Assembly (NCBI GenBank): GCA_020718645.1
Contig: DYRQ01000007.1
Span: 1 to 44,853, forward strand
Direction of reading: 5' to 3'
DNA length: 44,853 bases
Origin: Verrucomicrobium spinosum
GTDB taxonomy: Bacteria > Verrucomicrobiota > Verrucomicrobiia > JADLBR01 > JAIBCM01
The notes under the pieces were generated by a model. The model was given only the letters and a program-made list of their open reading frames with translations, searched no databases and had not been told where the DNA came from. The position numbers and the translations under genes are program-made. Positions 27,593 to 35,713 of this stretch are shown here, piece by piece. Numbering within the stretch: the first letter of the stretch is position 1; each line of letters opens with the position of its first letter.

Positions 27593-29002
27593 TCAGATGG
27601 CGTTCCAGTCTGCGTGAAAGGAGCCATCGCGGTCATCGCGCTCATAGGTATGGGCACCGAAGAAATCGCGTTGGGCCTGGGTGAGGTTGGCAGGCAAGCG
27701 CTCGCGGCGGTAGGCATCAAAGTAGGCTAACGAAGCCGACATGGCGGGCACGGCGATTCCTTGATCCACAGCCAGTTTGATCACCTCGCGCCAAGCGGCG
27801 AGCGACGAGCAAAGCTCTTGACGGAAAGTCTGAGCCACCAAGAGATTTGGCAGATGAGGTTCCTCGGAGAAAGTGGCACGCAAACGATCCAAGAAAACCG
27901 CGCGAATAATGCACCCACCCTTCCAGACGCGAGCCGTTTCAGCGAGATCCACCCCATATCCGTGGGCGGCAGAGGCGGCGCGCAGCATGGCGAAGCCTTG
28001 GGCATAAGAGCAGATTTTCGAGCTGTAGAGCGCTGCTTCGAGTTTCGAGATCCAAGCCTCTGCATCGGGGACGGGTGAGGTTATGGCAGGGAATAACTTG
28101 GCGGCGGCGACACGCTCTTTTTTGTGGGCAGACATCAGGCGAGCGTCCACCGCTGCAGTGATGGTGGGCACGGGCACACCGAGGTCGAGCGCCGACACTG
28201 TGGTCCATTTACCAGTGCCCTTTTGTCCTGCTGAATCTACGATGATATCCACCAGCGGACGGCCTGTGCCAAGGTCGTCTTTGGCGTTGACTACTTTCTC
28301 GGTAATTTCGATCAGGTAGGAAGCCAGACGCCCACGGTTCCATTCCCCAAAGACCTGTTGGATGCGATCCAGAGAGAGGCCGAGGGCATGGCGCATGACA
28401 TCGTAAACCTCGGCAATGAGTTGCATATCCCCATATTCGATTCCGTTGTGCACCATTTTCACAAAATGACCGGCGCTCTTGGAGCCACAGTAGGTCACGC
28501 AGGCGCCGCTATCAGTCTTGGCGGCTATTTTTTCTAAAATGGGTTTGAGTGCATCATAAGCTTCTTTGTCACCACCGGGCATGAGGGCTGGGCCGTTGAG
28601 TGCGCCTTCCTCACCACCGCTGACACCCATACCGAAGAAGTGGAGGTTTTTTGGAGCCAACTCGGCGTGGCGTCGGTCGGTATCTGTGAAGAGGGAATTG
28701 CCACCGTCTATGACGATGTCGCCTTTCGAGAGCAGGGGAGCCAGTTCAGCTAGGGTAGCATCGGTAGCGGCTCCAGCTTTGACCATGAGCAGTATCCTCC
28801 GTGGTGTCTGGATGCTCTTGACGAAATCGCGCATGGTTTTGGCACCAGTGATTTTTTTACTGGCTGCACGTCCGCCGATGAATTCTTCTGTTTTTGCGTA
28901 GGTGCGGTTGTAAACGGCAACGGAAATACCATTGCGCTCGAGGTTCAAAATCAAGTTTTCGCCCATCACACCGAGCCCGATCACTCCAAAATCTTGTGTC
29001 AT
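27593..29002 (-). CDS. gnd: 6-phosphogluconate dehydrogenase, decarboxylating
   Basis: Oxidises 6-phosphogluconate to ribulose-5-phosphate with NADP in the oxidative pentose phosphate pathway. 469 residues, full length. N-terminal Rossmann motif GLGVMGENLILNLERNG (8-24). The substrate site GVSGGEEGALNGPALMPGG is followed by the catalytic Lys in FVKMVHNGIEYGDMQ. QKGTGKWT and a C-terminal FFGAHTYERDD segment are also diagnostic. It heads a minus-strand block with ppk2 and the thioesterase. No zwf or pgl is nearby. Confidence 0.97.
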   Translation of the reverse strand: MTQDFGVIGLGVMGENLILNLERNGISVAVYNRTYAKTEEFIGGRAASKKITGAKTMRDFVKSIQTPRRILLMVKAGAATDATLAELAPLLSKGDIVIDGGNSLFTDTDRRHAELAPKNLHFFGMGVSGGEEGALNGPALMPGGDKEAYDALKPILEKIAAKTDSGACVTYCGSKSAGHFVKMVHNGIEYGDMQLIAEVYDVMRHALGLSLDRIQQVFGEWNRGRLASYLIEITEKVVNAKDDLGTGRPLVDIIVDSAGQKGTGKWTTVSALDLGVPVPTITAAVDARLMSAHKKERVAAAKLFPAITSPVPDAEAWISKLEAALYSSKICSYAQGFAMLRAASAAHGYGVDLAETARVWKGGCIIRAVFLDRLRATFSEEPHLPNLLVAQTFRQELCSSLAAWREVIKLAVDQGIAVPAMSASLAYFDAYRRERLPANLTQAQRDFFGAHTYERDDRDGSFHADWNAI

Positions 29003-29140
29003 GGCAGCTAGATTGTCTTGAGCTTTTCAGAATAGCAAGAATGCAAATTGTTCTCGCCGCTGGCAGGCTGGGAATTTTTCCTACATACAAACGGAATTCT
29101 GCCTATTTCCACCATCATTGGCAGTTGGTAGATTGTTTTC

Positions 29141-29389
29141 ATGCAACTCATGACCCTTTCAGATGAACTCGAGAAGCTCGAACTCCAAAACATGATTTTC
29201 TCCTTGGACCGCCCTTGTCATCGCGACGCCTGTGAGAACTGTGTGCTGTCAGAAATATTTCCTCTCCCACTCTCATTGCGATTAAAGTGGTTTAATGCGC
29301 TGACGCTGAATGAAGTAGTTGTCATTATGCGGGCTCATAGACAGTGCCTCAGGCAAGTTCATTGTGAGAGGGAATTCGCGTTTGCTTAA
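29141..29389 (+). CDS. Small Cys-rich protein (putative)
   Basis: 82-residue frame, not recognised with certainty. It has a plausible protein-like organisation: an acidic helix (LSDELEKLELQNM), then C-x3-D-A-C-x2-C (PCHRDACENCVLSEIFPLPL), then RLKWFNALTLNEVVVIMRAHRQCL. Together with a later Cys this could bind a zinc ion. The Leu/Pro block followed by an Arg-x3-Trp helix looks conserved rather than random, but that is impression only. ATG at 29141 or 29150 could be the start; no clear Shine-Dalgarno is present. It is divergent from gnd. The next strong terminator downstream is at 29526-29556. Confidence 0.5.
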   Translation: MQLMTLSDELEKLELQNMIFSLDRPCHRDACENCVLSEIFPLPLSLRLKWFNALTLNEVVVIMRAHRQCLRQVHCEREFAFA

Positions 29390-29525
29390 CTTATGTTCGG
29401 GAAATTTTCCTGCGCTCTTCGGGAAAATTTCCCATAGCGCACTTTTTATGCACAGGCTAACTTGTGTTTCACAAATCAATATTTTCCTCATGGGAAAAGG
29501 TGGAGGATACCACAGCGCTACCTTA
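29390..29525 (+). ncRNA. Structured RNA candidate with competing hairpins
   Basis: Non-coding stretch packed with complementary segments. GGGAAATTTTCC (29399-29410) pairs perfectly with GGAAAATTTCCC (29422-29433). That second arm overlaps TTTCCCAT (29428-29435), which pairs with ATGGGAAA (29490-29497). TAGCGC (29435-29440) can pair with GCGCTA (29515-29520), and TTGTG/CACAA (29462-29466/29470-29474) forms a local hairpin. The folds are mutually exclusive and the whole ends in a strong rho-independent terminator. It could be a small RNA, the structured 3' end of the small ORF transcript, or an attenuator. I recognise no known family: 6S, 4.5S and tmRNA features were not found. Confidence 0.4.
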
Positions 29526-29556
29526 AAGCCCGTCATTCATTGACGGGCTTTTTTTT
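29526..29556 (+). terminator. Strong rho-independent terminator
   Basis: AAGCCCGTCA (29526-29535), loop TTCAT, TGACGGGCTT (29541-29550), followed by a run of T to 29556. This perfect 10-bp GC-rich stem with U-tail is the clearest terminator in the window. It faces the plus strand and ends the transcript that begins upstream of the small ORF and/or RNA candidate, about 210 bp before clpS. Confidence 0.9.
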
Positions 29557-29766
29557 ACCCCCACTAGAACCATAGAAACACAACATCGAAATAGCACACT
29601 ACGAGATCCGGCGATAAGAGGAGATCAGTTGATTTACAAAGCGTTTTGTGATGGGCTGGAGCGTGGAGGGAGTGTTCTAGAGTGGTGCGGTAAGGAAACC
29701 CTGTCTCTGGCCTTAGAACTGACTCTGCTTACCACTGGATTTTTCTTGAGAAGCCGATATGTTTTC
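29557..29766 (+). other. Leader region upstream of clpS, possible N-terminal extension
   Basis: The clpS frame is open upstream to a TTG at 29629 preceded at ideal distance by AGGAGAT (29618-29624). This would add 46 residues, including a fairly hydrophobic stretch (LALELTLLTTGFFL). ClpS proteins normally begin with a short flexible tail, so I treat this as leader sequence containing the clpS promoter. The good ribosome site keeps the alternative open. No RNA gene was recognised. Confidence 0.35.
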
Positions 29767-30069
29767 ATGATGCAAAACGCAAGCAAGACCGAAGGGCTTC
29801 CAGCCGTGGAGACTCGCAGCCACTCTGATCTCGAGCCTGGTTTTGTCGTCGTGGTCTGGAACGATCCTGTCAATCTGATGAGCTATGTGACCCATGTCTT
29901 CATGCGCCTTTTTGGGTGGCCAAAATCCAAGGCAGATATTCACATGCTAGAAGTTCACCACCAAGGCAAGAGCGTGCTAGTCCAGACTGGCCGAGAGAAA
30001 GCCGAACTTTATGTGGGGCAACTTCAGAACTACGGACTAACAGCTACCATGGAGAGTGTGGGCGAGTGA
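29767..30069 (+). CDS. clpS: ATP-dependent Clp protease adaptor ClpS
   Basis: N-recognin that hands N-degron substrates to ClpA/ClpC. Core signature: VVVVWNDPVNLMSYVTHVF (Asn-Asp-Pro-Val-Asn binding pocket edge), LEVHHQGKSVL, then GREKAELYVGQLQNYGLTATME. With ATG at 29767 (or the next codon at 29770) it has about 100 residues, the family norm. Its stop overlaps the start of the DUF2017-like gene (GTGA). ClpS followed by a DUF2017 gene is the arrangement known from actinobacteria. ClpA/ClpC are not in the window. Confidence 0.93.
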   Translation: MMQNASKTEGLPAVETRSHSDLEPGFVVVVWNDPVNLMSYVTHVFMRLFGWPKSKADIHMLEVHHQGKSVLVQTGREKAELYVGQLQNYGLTATMESVGE

Positions 30070-30554
30070 ACGACCTGTTCGACCTCGACCTGCCCTGTGA
30101 CGATGAACCTGGGCGCACGCGACTTCTCTTTCAGTCTGTGCTGGTTCCTTTCGTTCATTTTCTACCCGAGGCGTGGAAACTCTGCTCTCTGATACCCTAT
30201 TCACCCAAGGAGCACGACGCAACGGATTGGGAGGTGCTCCTGCCCTCGATCGAGGAGGATTTTCGCGAGCGTGGTGGGTGGCTCCGTTCAGCCACCGCAT
30301 CGGTGCACACTGCCGACGGCATCTCGTGGATCCAGGTGGATGCGGATGGCGTAGAGTCTTTTTTACAATGTCTGAACGACATTAGACTCTCTTGTTGGGG
30401 GCGACTGGGAAACCCCGATCCGTTGCCCCACATCGAAAAAATTGATCTTAACTTCAGGCGTTTTCCCGAGGATAAAAAAGTCGTCCTCTCGGTCATGGAA
30501 CTCATCAGTCACTGGCAGACAGTGATTGTGGAGAAAGTCAACCGATTCTCGTAA
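30066..30554 (+). CDS. DUF2017-like protein, ClpS partner gene
   Basis: 162 residues from the GTG that overlaps the clpS stop by 4 bp. The open frame extends further into clpS, but GTG at 30066 is the sensible start. It resembles DUF2017: a leading helix LFQSVLVPFVHFLPEAWKLC, an acidic middle, and a C-terminal FLQCLNDIRLSCWGRLG, corresponding to the family's WL-ALND-RL-LG-RLG stretch. Function is unknown. Conserved placement next to clpS suggests a role in N-degron proteolysis, which is an inference. cheD follows after 67 bp. Confidence 0.75.
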   Translation: MNDLFDLDLPCDDEPGRTRLLFQSVLVPFVHFLPEAWKLCSLIPYSPKEHDATDWEVLLPSIEEDFRERGGWLRSATASVHTADGISWIQVDADGVESFLQCLNDIRLSCWGRLGNPDPLPHIEKIDLNFRRFPEDKKVVLSVMELISHWQTVIVEKVNRFS

Positions 30555-30621
30555 AAATAAAGCATCTCTGTGTCGGATAATTCTCTTGCTAGCAAAGCGA
30601 TTTTCGGCAGTTTACCCGTAA

Positions 30622-31152
30622 ATGAATTCACCTGCGGCGCTACAGCAATTATCGAATGCGCTTTCTGGTTCCACCAAGCAGCTTATCGTTGGTGTTGGTG
30701 ACTGGAAGGCGTCCAAAGAGGCTGGGATGACAATAGTCACATACGCACTTGGCTCTTGTTTGGGCATCACCTTTTACGACCGTGTCCGCAAAATAGGGGT
30801 GCTCTTGCATATCATGCTGCCGAACTCCAAGGATCACGAAAAAAACCATACCAAACGAGCCATGTTTCTGGATACTGGCATGGAAGATATAATTGGAGCC
30901 TTGGCGAAAGAGGGTGCAGATACTAGGAGCCTCGAGGTCAAAGTATTCGGCGGTGCCAAGGTGACTCAAGCCGATAATTTCTTTAATATTGGGACAAAAA
31001 ATATCGCGGCATTCGAGCTGTTATGCCAGCAGATGCGATTTCGCGTTTTGGCGAAAGAGGTCGGGGGAGCTCTTAACCGCACTATTCGTCTATCGCTGGC
31101 CACAGGGGAGGTCAGCCTAAAAATGCCAGCCCAGCCTGAAAGAATTTTATGA
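30622..31152 (+). CDS. cheD: Chemoreceptor glutamine deamidase CheD
   Basis: Deamidates receptor glutamines and, in some bacteria, stimulates CheC. 176 residues. VGVGDWKASKE is followed by the active site TYALGSCLGITFYD with nucleophile Cys46, and by His63 in VLLHIMLPNS. The conserved VKVFGGAKV and a C-terminal GGALNRTIRLSLATGEV complete the fold. It overlaps the HDOD gene by 4 bp. No other chemotaxis gene is in the window, so this pair may act with receptors encoded elsewhere. Confidence 0.95.
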   Translation: MNSPAALQQLSNALSGSTKQLIVGVGDWKASKEAGMTIVTYALGSCLGITFYDRVRKIGVLLHIMLPNSKDHEKNHTKRAMFLDTGMEDIIGALAKEGADTRSLEVKVFGGAKVTQADNFFNIGTKNIAAFELLCQQMRFRVLAKEVGGALNRTIRLSLATGEVSLKMPAQPERIL

Positions 31153-32003
31153 ACGAAGTGCTCCCTCTCCAAATGGTATGCGAGATGGCTCGCAACATCC
31201 CTTGCTCACCTTGGCTGTTGCCGAAAGTCACCGCAGTGGTTCGCAAAGAAGATTACAGCAACACAGAGCTAGAGGGGCTGATCTTGCAGGACACAGGTCT
31301 GGCTGCCACGGTAATCCGCATCGCCAATAGCGCTTTCTTTAATCGCGGGCGCCAGTGCGAGACTCTCCAAGACGCTATTCTCCGGCTCGGTCGCAAAGAG
31401 GTTTACAGGTTGGTTTCTAGTTCTCTGGCGCAGCGTTGGCTGTCTGCTGAAGTCAAGGGTTACGGATGGGAACCCGGCGATCTCTACAAGCACTCTGCCG
31501 CCGTTGCCATAGCAGCCCAAGCCATTGCCAAGGGGCGCGATGGTTTTGATCCCGAGATGGCTTACACGGCTGGACTGTTTCACGATGTAGGGAAGCTGGC
31601 TCTCGCTTATTCCCGCTCCGATCAGTTCGACACCATTCGCATTTACCAGCAGCAGAGTGGGGTCAGTTGGCGTCAGGCCGAGCATGATTTGCTCGGCTAC
31701 GACCATTGCGACATCGGTGGGGCGCTCCTCGAGGGATGGCAGTTCCCAGTCGAATACATCGAAACGGTGTGCTACTACTCTCGGCCACAATTAGCTGCCA
31801 AAAACGAGCGTTCTCTCGTCACCTTGGTTCATGCCGCCAAACACTTGGCGATCATGATCGGCACAGGCGTGGGGGAGGACGGCTTCACTACAGAACTCGA
31901 CGCCGAATCTTTGACAGCCGAAGGCTACACCTCTGAGATGCTCGAGAAATTCATGCCAGAAGTAGTTACTGAGCTAGCAAAATTGACTGGTGACATGAAA
32001 TAG
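31149..32003 (+). CDS. HDOD domain signalling protein
   Basis: 284-residue protein with one HDOD domain (about 10-210): LPLQMVCEMARNIPCSPWLLPKV, LILQDTGLAATVIRIANSAFF, ILRLGRKEVYRLV, then GLFHDVGKLALAYS. HDOD proteins are HD-fold relatives that usually lack phosphodiesterase activity and act as adaptors in signalling, motility and cell-cycle control. The HD pair is retained here in FHDVGK, as in several HDOD members. It is translationally coupled to cheD, so a role in chemotaxis or surface signalling is plausible. Confidence 0.92.
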   Translation: MNEVLPLQMVCEMARNIPCSPWLLPKVTAVVRKEDYSNTELEGLILQDTGLAATVIRIANSAFFNRGRQCETLQDAILRLGRKEVYRLVSSSLAQRWLSAEVKGYGWEPGDLYKHSAAVAIAAQAIAKGRDGFDPEMAYTAGLFHDVGKLALAYSRSDQFDTIRIYQQQSGVSWRQAEHDLLGYDHCDIGGALLEGWQFPVEYIETVCYYSRPQLAAKNERSLVTLVHAAKHLAIMIGTGVGEDGFTTELDAESLTAEGYTSEMLEKFMPEVVTELAKLTGDMK

Positions 32004-32013
32004 TATAATCTGT

Positions 32014-32580
32014 GTGGACTTGAGTATTTATTCTTTTATCCAGCGGTTCAGATTTTTTTCTGCCGTAGCCTTCTCGGTCTGTGCATTGCAAGCCAGTCCT
32101 ATCCATGCGCAGCAGACTGCTAATGAGGCGCTGAGCATCGCCCTCTCCCAGATGCCTCCCGGCGAGCGTCCGCCTTTGCTGGGCATCCGCATCAAGGACT
32201 CGATTGATGGAGAAATTTGGGAACTCCAGTTCGAGGATAAGACCCATGTTGAGGGTCGGCGGGTGCTCACCATGAAGGATGGGAAATTCGACAGCGGTCG
32301 GCCAGGATCCATCTGGCCGTTTAGCGAAGGACAGTATGCACCTGTGCTCACCTCGCAAGTCACCCAAAAGATATCAGACCTCCGCCGCTTGGCTCATAGC
32401 ACCGCGCTTGATGCGGCAGTGAAACCAGCCAGCATCACCTACATTTTAAGCCGGAAATTTGGAGAGAGGGACTCGCTCTGGAGCATCTATTTTCTGGATG
32501 CTGCAAAAGTGATCCTCGGGGTGATGCAGGTTTCTTCTCTCGACGGATTGGTCGTTCAGAAAAGCTTCAATAACCGCTAG
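32014..32580 (+). CDS. Exported protein of unknown function
   Basis: 188 residues, not recognised. GTG start with no clear Shine-Dalgarno; TTG at 32020 is another option. A signal peptide is likely (hydrophobic FFSAVAFSVCALQA, cleavage near PIHAQ). The mature part has a beta-rich region (LLGIRIKDSIDGEIWELQFEDKTHVEG) and a C-terminal SIYFLDAAKVILGVMQVSSLDGLVV. No catalytic motif is seen. It begins 10 bp after the HDOD gene and is probably the last gene of that operon. Confidence 0.7.
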   Translation: MDLSIYSFIQRFRFFSAVAFSVCALQASPIHAQQTANEALSIALSQMPPGERPPLLGIRIKDSIDGEIWELQFEDKTHVEGRRVLTMKDGKFDSGRPGSIWPFSEGQYAPVLTSQVTQKISDLRRLAHSTALDAAVKPASITYILSRKFGERDSLWSIYFLDAAKVILGVMQVSSLDGLVVQKSFNNR

Positions 32581-32593
32581 CAGCCAGGCTGCT
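32579..32593. terminator. Short hairpin between convergent genes (possible weak terminator)
   Basis: AGCAGCCAGGCTGCT is a near-perfect palindrome (6-bp GC-rich stem, 3-nt loop) overlapping the stop codon of the plus-strand gene and lying just past the end of the minus-strand gene. It is placed where a bidirectional terminator is expected, but no T-run follows on either side. Confidence 0.35.
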
Positions 32594-32599
32594 GATAAC

Positions 32600-33076
32600 T
32601 TAGATTTTCTCCCCTTCGTGCTGGGGCGTTTTCACAGGTTTTTCTTCAATGGTTTCTTGGTCAGTGCTAAGATCCTTCATCAGATCTTCCACGGCTTTTT
32701 CTGCCTCTCGCAGGGCTTTTTCCAAGATGGAGGCGCTCTGGGTGGCTCGGCGTTCGATCAGCTCTTTAGTTTCGAGGGCGAGGTTGTTCGCCAATGTCTT
32801 AGCGAGAGCCGTCCGCACAGATCGTAGTTCCCGCAGAGATTCCTCGATCTTTTGGGAACCCTCTTTCTCCTTGCTCTTGATTTTTTCGAGAGCCTCGTGC
32901 TGGCGGATATACTTTTTGGCCAGCTCAATTTCCTCCTGCTGCGCCGCTGGTCTGGGTGACATGGCGACAGGAGAATTGTCCGGTGAACTCTGGATGTCTC
33001 CACGGGAGAATTGAGCTAAAAATAACACGGCAACGAGCGCCAGAGGGGCCGCGGTAGTGAGTGGAGTGTGTGACAT
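32600..33076 (-). CDS. Exported coiled-coil protein, unknown function
   Basis: 158 residues. Signal peptide (TAAPLALVAVLFLAQFSRG, about 8-26), a Pro/Ser linker, then a long Glu/Lys/Arg-rich helix from about 46 to 145 (IELAKKYIRQHEALEKIKSKEKEG onward) likely to form a coiled coil. No metal-binding Cys/His/Met cluster is visible. Its start is 8 bp after the P1B ATPase stop, so it is probably co-expressed. I cannot propose a function. Confidence 0.7.
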   Translation of the reverse strand: MSHTPLTTAAPLALVAVLFLAQFSRGDIQSSPDNSPVAMSPRPAAQQEEIELAKKYIRQHEALEKIKSKEKEGSQKIEESLRELRSVRTALAKTLANNLALETKELIERRATQSASILEKALREAEKAVEDLMKDLSTDQETIEEKPVKTPQHEGEKI

Positions 33077-33084
33077 AAATTATA

Positions 33085-35217
33085 TTATCTGACGCGCAGC
33101 AATCGCAGGGCATTCAATACCACCAGCACGGAGCTACCCTGATGGGCGATAGCTGCCAGCCAGATGGGGAGACGACCTTCCATCGCCATCGTGATCATGA
33201 CGATGTTGAAAGCCAGCGAGAAATAAAGGCCTTGCCGTATTACAGTGAGCATGGAACGCCCCATGCGCACGGCAAAAGAGACCTTGCGCAAATCCTGTGA
33301 CATCACGACCACTTCTGCCGCTTCGCTGGTGAGAGTGGCCTTCCCGCCCCCGAGCGCGATGCCTGCCTGTGCGGCAGCCAAGGCCGGGGCGTCGTTGATG
33401 CCGTCTCCCACCATGGTCACGATCCAGCCCTCTTCACGCAGGGCGCGAATCATGGCTGCTTTTTCTCCGGGCAAAACGCCCGCTGTCACCTCGATGCGGG
33501 AGAGCCCTACAGCGCGGGCGACTGCATGGGCATTGCGGTCGTTGTCGCCCGTTAACATGCAGATTTTTTCCACGCCCGCCGAGCGTATTTCCTCTAGGCA
33601 CTGAGCGGCCTCAGGGCGGGGCGAGTCGGTGATAGAGAAGTGTCCCAGCCAGCGCCCATTCAAGAGGATTCCGATGTGTCCGGTTGCCTCGGCAGGAACT
33701 CCACCAAAGCTTGTTAGCCAAGTGCTCGATCCTGCGTGGATGACTTCATGTCCGATACGGGCTATGACTCCCTTGCCTCGCTCGGCAGTGAGTGAATCAG
33801 GTGGAGTGGGGGAGATGCCGCAGCGTGCTGCTTCACCCAAGATGGCGCGTGCCACAGGATGTTCGCTCTGGCATTCGGCTGTCGCGGCGGCGGTAAGCAG
33901 TGCCTCTGCGGAGATTCCTAGAGCTGGCAAGACTTGCGTGACAGTGGGATTACCCGTGGTCAGCGTGCCGGTTTTATCTAGAACCAGAGCTGTGGTGCGG
34001 GCTAAGTTCTCGATGACAGCACCCGACTTGAAGACCACGCCCTGACGAGCTGCCCGGGAGACGGCAGCAATCACGGCGGTGGGCGTCGCCAGCACCAAGG
34101 CGCAAGGGCAGGCAACGATCAATACGGTGACCCCCCTATACAAGGCGTCACCCCAAGGAATACCGGCAGCCAGTCTCCAGTAGAGCAGGGTGGCTGTCGC
34201 GAGCAGAATCATGGCTGGAATCACCAGTTTCGCGTAGCGGTCGCAGTCGCGGGCGATCGGAGCTTGTTTCTCCTGCGCATCATGCACCAGGGTGGCGATC
34301 CTGCCAATCAGCGACTCTTTGCCGACTTTTTCCGCGGAGATGACGAGCGCCCCATCGCAGTTGTTCGTGCCGCCATAGACACTGTTGCCGACGCTCTTTT
34401 CCACAGGCATCGGCTCCCCGGTCAGGGCGGATTCTATCACGCAACTTTCTCCGGATAACACCGTGCCATCTACAGGCACTACTTCGCCCGGGCGGACGGT
34501 GATCTGGTCTCCTGGTTTGAGCGCTGATACAGGGATTTCTTGATCTCCTGTTTTTGTCTTGAGTCGTGCTGTGCGGGGGACGGCTTCGAACAGCGACTCC
34601 AGAGAGCGCTTGGCGCGTTGCAGGGACCATTCTTCCAAGTGTTCGCCCAGCAGGAGTATGAAAGCAACTTCCGCGGCAGCCAGATATTCCCCGATCGAAG
34701 CCGAGGCTATAACGGCTATGCCCACCAGCACATCGGCGGTGATCTGTCTTTCAGAAATCGCACGCCAAGCCTTGATCGCGACTGGCACAAAGCTCAAGAG
34801 CCCGGAGACTCCGATACAGGCGAGAGAGACCCACGCCAGAGTCCCTTCAGGTGCAGCCGTTGTTACGGCATGATGATCGTGTGTTCCGAGTTGAAAAGAG
34901 ATGGCCCACCCGATCGCCAGCAGTAGCCCAGCAGCAGAGACATGCAAGAGAGGCACGCAACTGTTGGTGTGGTGGTGGGCCTGTTCGAGGTCATCGCCAT
35001 CGGGCAATAACCGGCAGCCCGTTTGCCGGGAGATTCTGGTAATGTCCTCTTCGATCCAATCACATTCTCCCCCAGCGGTGACCGTGGCCTTGGAGAGCGC
35101 GAAATTCACAGAGGCAGTGGTGACACCTCGCAGACCAGAGAGTTTTTTTTGCAGGTTCTCGGCGCAGGAGGCGCAGTTGAGTCCCTCGACCCTGTAGCTG
35201 AGTGTGCGTGGCGCCAT
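33085..35217 (-). CDS. P1B-type heavy-metal-transporting ATPase
   Basis: 710-residue metal export pump. One N-terminal HMA domain with [11 protein letters not shown] (Cys15, Cys18), then a His-rich linker HHHTNSC. Membrane site CPC (370-372), phosphorylation site DKTGTLTTG (Asp414), the SEHPVA motif (His453-Pro454) and hinge [10 protein letters not shown]. The last helix reads [18 protein letters not shown] (from 691). Copper pumps normally show Tyr-Asn in helix 7 and Met-x2-Ser-Ser in helix 8; neither is here. The His-x-Gly-Ser pattern recalls P1B-4 enzymes, although those have SPC. A divalent metal (Zn, Cd, Co) is more likely than Cu, so I give no copA/zntA symbol. It is 8 bp downstream of the Fe-S carrier gene. 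Confidence 0.93.
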   Translation of the reverse strand: MAPRTLSYRVEGLNCASCAENLQKKLSGLRGVTTASVNFALSKATVTAGGECDWIEEDITRISRQTGCRLLPDGDDLEQAHHHTNSCVPLLHVSAAGLLLAIGWAISFQLGTHDHHAVTTAAPEGTLAWVSLACIGVSGLLSFVPVAIKAWRAISERQITADVLVGIAVIASASIGEYLAAAEVAFILLLGEHLEEWSLQRAKRSLESLFEAVPRTARLKTKTGDQEIPVSALKPGDQITVRPGEVVPVDGTVLSGESCVIESALTGEPMPVEKSVGNSVYGGTNNCDGALVISAEKVGKESLIGRIATLVHDAQEKQAPIARDCDRYAKLVIPAMILLATATLLYWRLAAGIPWGDALYRGVTVLIVACPCALVLATPTAVIAAVSRAARQGVVFKSGAVIENLARTTALVLDKTGTLTTGNPTVTQVLPALGISAEALLTAAATAECQSEHPVARAILGEAARCGISPTPPDSLTAERGKGVIARIGHEVIHAGSSTWLTSFGGVPAEATGHIGILLNGRWLGHFSITDSPRPEAAQCLEEIRSAGVEKICMLTGDNDRNAHAVARAVGLSRIEVTAGVLPGEKAAMIRALREEGWIVTMVGDGINDAPALAAAQAGIALGGGKATLTSEAAEVVVMSQDLRKVSFAVRMGRSMLTVIRQGLYFSLAFNIVMITMAMEGRLPIWLAAIAHQGSSVLVVLNALRLLRVR

Positions 35218-35225
35218 GCTAGCTG

Positions 35226-35558
35226 CTACGCTTCAAAAGAAGTGCCGCACCCACAGGTTTGGCGGGCGTTCGGGTTATGGATGCGGAAGCCCGCGCCCGT
35301 GAGCCCGTCGGAGTAATCAATAGTCGAGCCATGGAGATAGACTTGGCTGGAAGGATCCAGCAACACCATGGCACCCAAATGTTCGATGATGGTGTCATCA
35401 GTTTTTTTGTCATCGAGCGACATGCCGTATTGCAAACCAGAGCAACCGCCGGCTTCGACAAAGATGCGCAGACCTTTGCCAAGACGACCTGCTGCGAGTT
35501 CGGCGATCTGGGCAGCCGCTTTGTCGGTGACTTTGAGTGCATCTTGAGATTCTGGCAT
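35226..35558 (-). CDS. A-type iron-sulfur carrier protein (IscA/ErpA/SufA family)
   Basis: 110 residues. It receives a nascent Fe-S cluster and delivers it to apo-proteins. The three conserved cysteines are Cys39 in [10 protein letters not shown] and Cys102/Cys104 in CGCGTSF at the C-terminus. [11 protein letters not shown] is typical of ErpA/IscA. Position next to a metal ATPase rather than an isc or suf operon does not decide which member this is. First gene of the three-gene minus-strand block; the sequence before its ATG is CTCCTCC, so it has no Shine-Dalgarno. Confidence 0.93.
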   Translation of the reverse strand: MPESQDALKVTDKAAAQIAELAAGRLGKGLRIFVEAGGCSGLQYGMSLDDKKTDDTIIEHLGAMVLLDPSSQVYLHGSTIDYSDGLTGAGFRIHNPNARQTCGCGTSFEA

Positions 35559-35695
35559 GGAGGAGAACCATACGGGTTACAGCCTCACTGTCAAATCAGG
35601 GGACACCCAGAATCAAACAGCACGCTTCTTGTTGTTCAGCTATTCCAACACGATAGTATTCCAGAAGCAGATTGGTCGTGAATAGAGGAGGAGCT

Positions 35696-35713
35696 ATGAC
35701 AATACGGACTTAA
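35696..35713 (+). other. Five-codon mini-ORF with strong ribosome site upstream of argC
   Basis: ATG ACA ATA CGG ACT TAA (Met-Thr-Ile-Arg-Thr-stop), preceded by AGGAGG with 4-nt spacing (35686-35691). It is 120 bp upstream of argC, which has a poor ribosome site. An Arg codon in a leader peptide could sense charged tRNA-Arg, but one Arg codon and no clear terminator downstream make this tentative. Confidence 0.3.
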
